The translations under genes and the position numbers were made by a program. Below are positions 26,050 to 35,700 of a DNA stretch of 64,000 nt, piece by piece; position 1 is the stretch's first letter; each line of letters opens with the position of its first letter. Source of the stretch: Paenibacillus segetis (GTDB taxonomy: Bacteria > Bacillota > Bacilli > Paenibacillales > Paenibacillaceae); assembly GCF_014639155.1 (NCBI RefSeq), contig NZ_BMFT01000003.1, positions 248,001 to 312,000 on the forward strand. The letters run 5' to 3'. The notes under the pieces were generated by a model, which was given only the letters and a program-made list of their open reading frames with translations, made no database searches and was not told the DNA's origin.

Positions 26050-26892
26050 TCATTTTGTGATAATCCTGTTTCCAGACACTTCTTGGGTATATTGCTTTGG
26101 TGTCATTCCTGTCAATCGCTTAAACATTCTCGTAAAATGTCCTTGATCCGCAAATCCCGCTTGGTCAGCGATTTCCCTCAGCCCGTATTCACCTTGGCAA
26201 ATCAATGACTTGGAGCGTTCAATCCGCAGTCGAATTAAGTAATGATGCGGCGTATGGCCTGTCTGTTGTTTGAACAGTCGGATATAGTGGGACAAGCTTA
26301 GATTGGCCCTGTCTGCCAGTTCCTGGATCGACAGTTCCTCATCTAAATTTTCTCTCATATATTCGATAGTTTGATAGATCTCCTGATTTGTCGTAATTCT
26401 CGAGACCACCGCTCCCCTGCTCACCTGGGCATAATGGCTCAACAGATGTACTGACAACATATTAGAGAGTGAATCAATATATATTTGTCCTTGTCTGCCC
26501 TCGTTCTGAAGTTCTTCAAGCATCCAGAGTCCGAGCTGCAGCAATTTAGGATCTTTGACATAAGATTTACGCTCCAGTTGAATAAATCCTTCCTTGAGAA
26601 AACCAGATTCTCGCGCAATACGTTCTAGGTATGAAGGGGGGAGTTCAATTAGCAGAAAATATAAAGAGGCTTTTCCCCAGGAGCACAGCACCGGTTCACC
26701 TGCAGGAATGATATGAATTGTATAATAGTTCTCATAGTATGCGGAGCAGTGAATTCCTAATAAATGTTTACTTCCGGGGAGTTTACTAATAGCCTGCTGT
26801 GGTGTAGGCCATCTTGTGACTTGAATATTGTCCCATCCAAGTTCTTGACTAGTGAGTACTTGCATTGGGTAAGCACTTTCCGTTGTTCTCAT
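26050..26892 (-). CDS. AraC-family transcriptional regulator
   Basis: The 280-residue protein has an N-terminal cupin-like ligand-binding domain and a C-terminal pair of helix-turn-helix motifs (LSIQELADRANLSLSHYIRL and IADQAGFADQGHFTRMFKRL). It should activate the downstream binding-protein/permease operon in response to its substrate. AGGGGTGATAGG precedes the ATG at 26892, and an ORF start six codons earlier has none. It lies upstream of the operon on the same strand. Confidence 0.9.
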   Translation of the reverse strand: MRTTESAYPMQVLTSQELGWDNIQVTRWPTPQQAISKLPGSKHLLGIHCSAYYENYYTIHIIPAGEPVLCSWGKASLYFLLIELPPSYLERIARESGFLKEGFIQLERKSYVKDPKLLQLGLWMLEELQNEGRQGQIYIDSLSNMLSVHLLSHYAQVSRGAVVSRITTNQEIYQTIEYMRENLDEELSIQELADRANLSLSHYIRLFKQQTGHTPHHYLIRLRIERSKSLICQGEYGLREIADQAGFADQGHFTRMFKRLTGMTPKQYTQEVSGNRIITK

Positions 26893-27060
26893 CCTATCAC
26901 CCCTTTTCATTAAGTTAACAATCCACTATTCGGATGGTATAAACTACAAGTAAAAGGGTATTTCGGATTGTAAATTATTAAGAATGAAATGATAGATTTG
27001 TGGGAGTTGATCACGAGGAAATGATGAAGAGTTTACTTAAAATACAAAACAAAAAAAGCC

Positions 27061-27079
27061 CATTAGGAGTTACCTAATG
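27061..27079 (-). terminator. Terminator of the former tRNA gene
   Basis: CATTAGG-AGTTA-CCTAATG is followed on the minus strand by GGCTTTTTTT. It lies 18 bases past the tRNA fragment's 3' end and is the natural end of the original tRNA transcript. Confidence 0.8.
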
Positions 27080-27096
27080 AACTTAAGATTTAACCT

Positions 27097-27150
27097 TGGT
27101 ACCGGTGAGAGGACTCGAACCTCCACGGTTTCCCACTCGATTTTGAGTCG
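27097..27150 (-). tRNA. 3' fragment of tRNA-Leu(CAA), attachment-site remnant
   Basis: Read on the minus strand, the fragment starts in the anticodon stem (CGA-CTCAAAA-TCG, anticodon CAA) and continues through the long variable arm, the T arm (GGAGG-TTCGAGT-CCTCT) and the acceptor strand CACCGGT-ACCA. The matching 5' half, which should begin ACCGGTG, is absent, so the gene is not functional as it stands. The anticodon stem would be perfect with CTCGA on the 5' side, but here only CGA remains, which places the junction inside that stem. Integrative elements commonly use such tRNA halves as attachment sites. The element lies to the right and chromosome to the left. Confidence 0.75.
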
Positions 27151-27203
27151 CATCAGCTACTCAGTCAGTAGTGGAATCTAGGTCAAAGTAGAGGAATCCT
27201 CAA

Positions 27204-27241
27204 CCCGCGAAAAGCCTTGCTAAATCAAGGTTTTTTGCGGG
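27204..27241 (+). terminator. Plus-strand terminator with no gene before it
   Basis: A long hairpin (CCCGCGAAAAGCCTTG against CAAGGTTTTTTGCGGG) ends in TTTTTCACGTTTTT. All genes to the left run the other way, so it does not end any present gene. In a circular form of the element it would sit after whatever gene lies at the far right end, possibly an integrase. Confidence 0.8.
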
Positions 27242-27401
27242 TTTTTCACGTTTTTCCAAGCACAGTAAGGCTTCCCGCCGCGAAACCAAAAAGTAAGCAT
27301 TTTTGCATGTTGGGAAGAACTCGGAAAGAAACTGACAAGAACCTGCCCACTCCCTACCATTGACAAATATTTGGAGCAAAGCTCCAGGGAGGGTATTTCA
27401 A

Positions 27402-28214
27402 ATGCTCAAAGCTAAAACCATTACCATAGCCAATCAAAAGGGCGGCACGGGTAAAACTACATCTGCTTATAATCTCGCTCATGCTTTATCTCAAGAAAAT
27501 AAAAAAGTGTTATTAGTGGATTTTGACCCCCAGGGCAATCTCAGCCTTTGCTTCGGAATTGAGCAGCCGGATCAACTGGCGATTAGTATGTGTAACGTCC
27601 TGGATGCTCTCATGAGTGATCATCCACTTCCTGCGGAACAGGAGTACATTCACCACCAAGACAATATTGATCTTATTCCCAGCAATATCGAATTATCTGT
27701 CACTGAGATTAATCTGCGAGATGAAATGGGCAGTGAGAAAACACTGGCCACTCTGCTGGAACCCATGAAAGAACTTTATGATTATATCCTCATCGATACC
27801 AACCCGTCTTTAGGCTTACTGACCATTAATGCCCTTGCGGCCAGTGACAGCGTCCTGATTCCTGTTAACCCACAACTCTGGTCTGCCACAGGTCTTACTC
27901 AGTTACTTAACATCATTGTGAAGGTAAAAAAACGGATTAACCCGCGAATTACTATTGAAGGCATTTTAATGACTATGTGTGATCCACGCACCAATTTGTA
28001 CAAGGAAGCTTACAAATTGGTTCAAGACTACTACGGAGAAATCATCCGCATCTTTTCATCACAAATCCCGCTCTCAGTTAAAGTCGGAGAAGCCAACTTT
28101 TATAGCCAAAGCTTAATGACTTATTTGCCTAAATCAAAAGTAACAGCAGCTTATCAAAATCTGGCAAAGGAGCTGATGCAGCATGAATATGCCCAAGCCT
28201 CGAATCACTCCTAA
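27402..28214 (+). CDS. parA: ParA/Soj-family partition ATPase
   Basis: The 270-residue ATPase shows the deviant Walker A box KGGTGKTT near residue 13 and the Walker B IDTNPSLGLLT near 125. With ParB it segregates or stabilises mobile DNA. It starts after GGGAGGG at 27402; an in-frame TTG at 27360 is less likely. The end overlaps parB by 32 bases. It opens the mobile-element gene run. Confidence 0.92.
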   Translation: MLKAKTITIANQKGGTGKTTSAYNLAHALSQENKKVLLVDFDPQGNLSLCFGIEQPDQLAISMCNVLDALMSDHPLPAEQEYIHHQDNIDLIPSNIELSVTEINLRDEMGSEKTLATLLEPMKELYDYILIDTNPSLGLLTINALAASDSVLIPVNPQLWSATGLTQLLNIIVKVKKRINPRITIEGILMTMCDPRTNLYKEAYKLVQDYYGEIIRIFSSQIPLSVKVGEANFYSQSLMTYLPKSKVTAAYQNLAKELMQHEYAQASNHS

Positions 28215-29253
28215 GCTAGGAAATATTGATGAACTACTGAAGCTTTCGGAGCATTCATCCCATAATGCAGACTCAATTTCATCAAAGGGAAATATACCAT
28301 CTATTCCTATAAATAAAATAAGATTTTTTAAAGATCATCCCTTCCACTTGTATGAGGGAGAACGCCTCACTGATATGGTAGACAGCATTGCAGCCAACGG
28401 CATCCTTGTACCAGTCATTATTCGCACAATTGAACCGGATGAAACAGGTTACGAATACGAGATGTTGTCAGGGCATAATCGCATGAATGCTGCCCAACTT
28501 GTCGGACTTGAGCAGCTTCCTTCTATTATAAAGGAACATTTGTCCGATGAAGAAGCGCTGCTGTATGTCGTGGAAACGAATGTGCTTCAGCGTTCCTTTA
28601 ACGATATGCGTCCCTCCGAAAAAGCAAAGGTGTTGTCCATAAGTCATTCTGAAATGTTCTCCCAGGGGAAACGCAATGATATTATCGATGAGCTAAAAAA
28701 GCTAGAAAACCCGCAGTACAACAAGGAAAATGATACTTCTGCCCCAATGGGGCAGAGGTCAACTAGTCGGGAAAAGGTTGCCCATGAATACGGTTTGTCC
28801 AAAAATTCTGTATCCAGACTGCTACGAATCGATAAACTGATTCCTGGATTAAAACAGCGTGTCGATGCTGATGAGTTGCCATTACGATGTGCCGTTCACC
28901 TGTCTTACTTATCAGAGGGTGAGCAATCCATGGTCGAACAATCCATCACTGACAACGGATTTAAGTTGGATATGAAAAAATCAGAGCTATTGCAAGGTTA
29001 CTCGGGAAGGCTCAGCGTAGAGCAAACCAACAAAATATTATCTGGTGAAGCAACTCGAAAGCCACGGAGCCAAACACCACCGCCATTCAAATTAAAGCAT
29101 AAAGTCTTTTCCAAATATTTTACCAGCCAAAGCAAAGCTTCTGAGGTTGAGCAGATTATCGACGAGGCTCTGGAAATGTATTTTTCCCATCAACAGCAAT
29201 ATGCTTCAGCCCAAAATCATAAGGAGGCCGATGAACATGAGCCCGAACTTTAA
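28183..29253 (+). CDS. parB: ParB-like partition protein
   Basis: The 356-residue protein has the ParB/Spo0J nucleotide-binding fold (residues about 35-130, with the C-motif SGHNRMNAAQLVGL instead of GERRYRA) and a central HTH (HEYGLSKNSVSRLLRI near 205). A long C-terminal tail follows. The altered motif is usual in ParB proteins of Firmicute integrative elements and may change CTP use. GGAG stands ten bases before the ATG inside parA, giving translational coupling. Confidence 0.88.
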   Translation: MNMPKPRITPKLGNIDELLKLSEHSSHNADSISSKGNIPSIPINKIRFFKDHPFHLYEGERLTDMVDSIAANGILVPVIIRTIEPDETGYEYEMLSGHNRMNAAQLVGLEQLPSIIKEHLSDEEALLYVVETNVLQRSFNDMRPSEKAKVLSISHSEMFSQGKRNDIIDELKKLENPQYNKENDTSAPMGQRSTSREKVAHEYGLSKNSVSRLLRIDKLIPGLKQRVDADELPLRCAVHLSYLSEGEQSMVEQSITDNGFKLDMKKSELLQGYSGRLSVEQTNKILSGEATRKPRSQTPPPFKLKHKVFSKYFTSQSKASEVEQIIDEALEMYFSHQQQYASAQNHKEADEHEPEL

Positions 29254-29692
29254 AGATATTGAGCATGAGCAATTCTATGAAGGTAATTTGCGAATGGCCA
29301 ATATACCGCAAGATTCCTACCACAAATCTTTGTTCTACACATTGGGCCTATCATCGCAAACCCGCCAGCATATTAAAGATCTTTACGATCATCAAGATAA
29401 CTGTATCCGACTGGAAGGATTGCAAGAGGGCTGGCAAACCGGCACAACCTTGAAAATAACCCGTCTGGCCTTTAATTTGTTCAATGGCTTTACCGGTGAT
29501 AGCGAGTTGAATCCGGACCGTCCTCGGAATTACAGCCCATACTTTTTGTTTGATACAAACCTGATGCCTTACTTTTTTGAATCCATTAAGTTGCGGTATT
29601 CAGAGTATACTCACTCCTTTGATCACTCATCCCTCCCGTTCTCCCTGCTGGATGCTAAGGACATGCTGGGCTTTTATGAACAGGAAATCTAA
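29237..29692 (+). CDS. Small mobile-element protein, DUF6075-like
   Basis: The 151-residue protein begins MSPNFKDIEHEQFYEGNLRM and contains DSYHKSLFYTLGLSSQTRQH and DLYDHQDNCIRLEGL. This pattern recalls DUF6075 proteins found in integrative elements of Firmicutes, with no known function. The start at 29237 has GGAGG nine bases upstream and overlaps the end of parB. It is followed by the giant helicase gene. Confidence 0.6.
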   Translation: MSPNFKDIEHEQFYEGNLRMANIPQDSYHKSLFYTLGLSSQTRQHIKDLYDHQDNCIRLEGLQEGWQTGTTLKITRLAFNLFNGFTGDSELNPDRPRNYSPYFLFDTNLMPYFFESIKLRYSEYTHSFDHSSLPFSLLDAKDMLGFYEQEI

Positions 29693-29736
29693 TTCTATAC
29701 CTCTCTATCCCAGTTCCAAAGAAAGGAGAGCCCTTC

Positions 29737-32700
29737 ATGAGCCGTATGGATCAACTGCGAGATCTTTACTCATCTGCTATTGCAGACATTACTCGCAGCG
29801 CAGAAGCTTGGCGTGACTACTTAGAATTCGCAGCATCAATCTACAAGTATTCCTTTGATAACACTTTGCTGATCTATAACCAACGACCAAATGCGACCAT
29901 GCTGGCTCCCTTATCTTTGTGGAATCAGTTAGGAAGGTATGTTCGCAAAGGTGAAAAGAGTGTCGCGGTTTGCGACTTCATATCGGGCAATAATCCCACC
30001 TTAACCTACCTGTTTGACGTATCACAGACGACAGGTAAGAATGCTCCACAGCTTTGGAATTTGAATCAGGTGGACACAGAGGAGCTTGCTGGAAGACTCA
30101 CTTCTTACGATACGCTGGTTTTACCTGAGGCCATTTCTCAGATGACGCGTTCAGCTGTTCTTACTTCATTAGACGATTGGCTACAGGATATTGAACTTGA
30201 TATCAAGGATCATTTCTTAGGAATGGTTCCTCTGCAAGGTCTGGAACAGCACATCGGAGATTTAGTTAGGGACAGTCTTCGCTATCTAATTCATCAGCGC
30301 TGTCAGCTACCTGAACCCGATAATGTAGACTTTACCACGATCACTCATTTTCATACGCTCTCGTTGGCAGCAAGGTTAGGCAACCAAATCAATGTTCTAG
30401 CCCGCAGCCTGCTAGGAGATATTGCTCGATATATTAAAATCATGGAAGCAGAAAGGAGTTTGCAAAATGAACAATTCGAACAGCCCGAACCTGACGTACC
30501 GCGAAATCGACGGTCTGCTATATCCCAACTTGAACATTTCGAACGAAGTCAAAGTAGACCAGCAGCCTTTGGGCAAGTACGGCCGGATGGCAATGAGTTA
30601 TCTTCGGGACAATCATCCACAGCGTTTCCAGATTCTCTTGATGCAAGGCATCCTTATGGAGACGATACACAACGTCGAGCAGGCAGCTCTGGAACGGATG
30701 GAGCAACTGACCGAGCAGTTGCTCGGCCTTCGACCGATACCAAAGACCGACGATACACTGGAACGATCACGACACCTGAACCAGATCAAATCGACGGCAG
30801 AAGAATTGATCTTGAACGACATCGTACTGAAACCGAGATAATCGAACCCATCGTCACTTCCACCCATTCAGAACCGCCACATAGCGGTTCTTTTTTTATG
30901 CCCAGTACTTCTTCTGATTTTTCTCATGGCCAAACTGGAGAAGAAATGCTCATCTTTCTGTTATCCAGCGGAAAAAGTGTTGAATCCAGAAAGCAGCACA
31001 TCTATCAGTTTGTGGTTGAACATCATCCCGTGAAATCTGCCGATTTGATTGCATTTCTAAAATCGTTATATGGCATAAGTGGTGCTAGAGGCGATTTTGA
31101 ACATGTAATTGGATATATGTACGATGGAAAAGGTGTTACGATTGATTGGAGAGACTCAACCGGATCCCATCAAGAGCAATTCAAATGGAAAAAAATAAGT
31201 GACACCCTCCTTCAATTAATAACGGAAGGTCACTATGATAAAGCACTCGCTCCTTTTCCTTCGCCAGGACCTGAATTGACATTATTTGATTTTGCCGAAC
31301 AATCTTCTACGGAAGATGCAACTCCAAACGATGAAATACCAAATAGCCCTCTAGCCTTAAATAAGGATAGCAGTATTCCTCTGGATGAAGAATCAAAGAG
31401 TGAAGCTCAGCCTATCTCCTTGCCAACCCCTACAATAAATTATCGTTTTTATCCTGATCACTCCCCTTATGTATCAGGCCCTAAGAGCAAATATAAGCGC
31501 AACGTAGAAGCCATACAGTTACTTAAGCTGTTGGAAAGTGAACAGCAGCAGGCAAACCCGGAACAACAACAGATTTTAGCTGGTTACGTGGGCTGGGGTG
31601 GCCTAGCGAATGCTTTCCACCCTTCAGCTAAGGGCTGGGAAAATGAATATGCTGAGCTGAAGCAATTACTGGATGAGGAAGAGTATGCAGCAGCCCGCAA
31701 TTCAACAATTACTGCTTTCTACACAGAACAAGCGATTGTCCAAACCATCCATGCTACCTTTCAGCGTTTCGGTTTGTCGGAAGGAACAGGGCGACGCATA
31801 TTGGATCCTGCGATGGGCAGCGGTAACTTTTTCTCCGTACTCCCCACAGATTGGGAGAACGCGGAGTTACACGGCGTGGAATTAGACTCGGTTACCGGCC
31901 GAATTGCTCGCCAGCTTTACCCTAGTGCATCTATACACCTACAAGGCTTCGAGAGCGTAGATTGGCGCGAAATGCGCTTTGATGCTATGTTTTCCAACAT
32001 TCCGTTTCATAATATCCGTATTCATGATCGCCGCTTTACCAGTAGCCATCTTATCCATGATTACTTTTTTCTCCGCTCTTTGGAATTACTCAAGCCAGGT
32101 GGTATGCTAGCCTATATCGTTAGTAAAGGAACCATGGATAAACAGGATTCAACAGTTCGCCAGCTCATTGCTCAACAAGCCGATTTGATTGGTATGGTGC
32201 GATTGCCAAACACCACCTTTCAATCCCTTGCGGGTACTACAGTTACAACGGATATCGTGTTTCTGCAGAAACGTGATGCCTCCCTTCTCTTCTCCCAAGA
32301 AGAACTGCCTGAATGGGTTAACATTGGTGAGACCTCCGACGGTATTCCTATTAATCGCTATTATCTTTCCCATCCCGATATGATGCTCGGAAAGATGCAG
32401 TGGGATCGAGGTATGTACGGCGCAGAAAAATCTAGTGCATGTATCCCAGATGAAGAACAAATTCTGCTGCCTACTCTCCAGCAAGCGCTTGGATCCCTGC
32501 AGGCTAACTTCCCTAAATTGGTTGGTCATTCAACTGAACAGTCTCAAAACAGGCTCTCTTCTCTTTGGGAAGAGGACGAAGAACCATCCAGCAGAAATGT
32601 TCCACCGGGAACCAAAAATTACACATTCATCGAAGACCAAGGTCAGCTCTTCTATTGCGAGAATGGATTACTTCTACCACAAAATATTCAGGGAAAAAAG

Positions 32701-35700
32701 GCAGACCGTATAAAAGGATTATGTAGTATACGCCAAGCTCTGATGGATGTTATTAATATTCAAACCCGAGAGTATGGATACGAACTTCCAGAACTACAAA
32801 AAGCCCAGTCTCATCTTAATCAGGTTTATGACCGCTTCGTTCAGCAACACGGTTATATTAATGATCGGGCGAATACCTCTGCTTTTACCGATGATGATCA
32901 ACTACCTCTTCTTCGCTCCATTGAGGATCTTACACCTGAGAAAACTTGGAGCAAAGCCGCGATATTCACCCGGCCAACCATTCGAATTAATACACTGCCT
33001 GAGCATACCGACAATCCACTGGAAGCAATGCAAATATGCTTAAATCATCGTTTACAAATCGACCTCGCCTACATTGCTCATCTGTGTAATCTGAGTATTG
33101 ATGAAGTAAAAGAAGCCCTAGGGGAACGGATTTATTTGAATCCTCAAAAGTATAGTGGTGACGAAGAGGAAGGTTGGGAACTTGATGAGGAATACTTGTC
33201 CGGCAATGTCCGGGATAAGTTGTCTTATGCAACACTGAAGGCACAAGAACATCCCGACTTATTTCAAAGAAATGTTGACGCCCTAACCCGTGTGCAGCCG
33301 GCTCCCTTGTTGCCCGGCGACATTGATTTTCGTATCGGAAGTCCTTGGATTCCAGTTCGTTACTACAGGGAATTCATGTATGAGACATTCGAGACCTCTC
33401 AAGTACTGCGAAATTCGCAGACTGTAAATGTAGATTATTTAGAATTCACTAACACATGGCGTGTCTCAGGGAAAAGCATCGAACCGGGCTCCATCAAGGT
33501 CAATCAAACCTTCGGTACAAGACGAGCAAATGCTTACGAGATTTATGAAAGTAGCTTGAATCTTCAAAGTATTACAATTCGCGACCCTGTTACCTATTTA
33601 GATGCAAGTGGTAGCGAGCAAGTTAAGTATGTTGTCAATGCCAAAGAAACGATGATTGCCCGTGCCAAACAGCAGCAGATGAAAGAGGGCTTTGCTTCTT
33701 GGCTCTTTCAGGATAAGACTCGATCAGACGCTCTACTTACTATTTATAACGAAAAATTCAACACAATTCGCCCGCGAGCTTACAGTGGTGATCATCTCGT
33801 TTTCCAGGCGATGAATGAAGAAATGAGTCTACGCAAACACCAAAAGGATGTAGCAGCTCGTATTATTTATTCTGGTACTGCACTCATGGCCCATGAGGTT
33901 GGTGCTGGAAAAACAGCAGCAATGATTGCCTCCGGGATGTATCTCAAACGAATCGGTTCGATTCACAAGCCACTGTATTGTGTTCCCAACCATCTTACCG
34001 AGCAATGGGCAAATGAATTCTTAAGGTTCTTCCCCAGTGCTAATATTCTGGTAACTACAAAAAAGGATTTTGCACTATCCAATCGCCAGCGTTTTGTATC
34101 CCGTATTGCTATGGGCGAGTACGATGCAATCATCATTGGTCACAGCCAATTTGAGAAGATCCCGATCTCCCGGGAGCGACAAGAACAGCTCCTACAGAAC
34201 GAAATCACCAATGTTTCCCAGACGATCAACCAAATCAAAAAAGAAAAAGGCGACAACTGGAGTATCAAGCAAATGGTTGTTTTTGAGAACAACCTCAAAT
34301 CTCGATTGGAACGCTTAGCTAACGAAAGCAAAAAAGATGATCTTCTTACCTTCGAACAGCTTGGTGTAGATATGCTCTTTGTCGATGAATCTCATGCTTA
34401 CAAAAACTGTTTCACGTTTACGAAAATGCGTAACGTAGCCGGTATCGGTAAATCCAGTAGTCAACGGGCGACCGATATGCTGCTCAAATGCCAGTATCTG
34501 CAGGAAATGAATCAAGGACGCGGTGTTGTGTTCGCCACTGGCACCCCAATAAGCAACAGCATGTCCGAGATGTACGTTATGCAGCGTTACCTTCAGCCCC
34601 GCCTTTTGCAAAGGCTAGGTTTAGACTTCTTTGACAACTGGGCGGCAACATTCGGAGAGGTTGTCTCCTCTCTTGAAATTACTCCGGAAGGCAGCGGCTA
34701 TCGGATGAAATCCCGATTTGCCAAGTTTCACAATTTGCCAGAACTTATGAGTATGTTTAGACTGGTTGCTGACATTCAAACCGCTGATATGCTCAATCTT
34801 CCCACACCAAAATTAGTCGGTGATAAGGCAACCATCTTCGTCAGTGAATGCTCCCCTTTTCAGCAGAAAATGATGGACGAATTCGTGGAGCGTGCCGAAA
34901 AAATCCGCAATAACGATGTGGATGCCAGCGAGGATAATATGCTAAAGCTCACGCATGAAGCAAAACTGATGTCGATTGACCCCCGTTTGGTGCATGAAGA
35001 TGCCCCGGCCGAAATTGAATCTAAGCTGAATCGATGCATTGAGAATGTCTTTGATATATGGAATGAAACACAGGCTGAACAATTAACTCAAGTCATTTTT
35101 AGTGATAGTGGTACGCCAAAGCCCGGACGATTTAACGTTTATGATGAAATCAAAACACAGTTGATCCATCGCGGCGTGTCTGAACATGAAATAATGTTTA
35201 TCCATGATGCTAATACCGATTCCGCAAGAGAAGCCTTATTTGAACAGGTCCGCCGCGGCGAAGTACGTGTGTTGCTAGGCTCTACGCAAAAAATGGGTAC
35301 TGGGACCAATGTACAGACTCGGCTTGTCGCTGCCCATCATTTGGACTGCCCTTGGCGTCCTTCGGACATCACCCAACGCGATGGCCGTATCTTGCGGCAA
35401 GGTAATATGAACGAAGCAGTACAGATTTTCCGCTATGTTACCAAAGGGACATTCGACTCTTATCTGTGGCAAATTCAGGAGCAGAAACTGAGCTATATCT
35501 CCCAGGTAATGACCGGCAAGAGCATTTCCCGCTCCTGCCAGGATGCCGATGAGACAGTCTTATCGGCCGCAGAAGTTAAAGCCATCGCCGTAGGCAATCC
35601 TATGCTGGCGGAAAAAATGGAGGTCGATAATGAAGTAATGCGGCTAAAGATGCTGAAGACGAATTGGCAGAATGAGCAGGCGATGTTGGAACAGCGTATA

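Noticed and set aside
27097-27150. Functional tRNA gene
   Set aside because: The 5' acceptor strand and D arm are missing upstream, so it cannot fold into a complete tRNA.
27402-29253. Plasmid replication origin next to parAB
   Set aside because: No replication initiator and no iterons were seen; the tRNA junction points to an integrated element.
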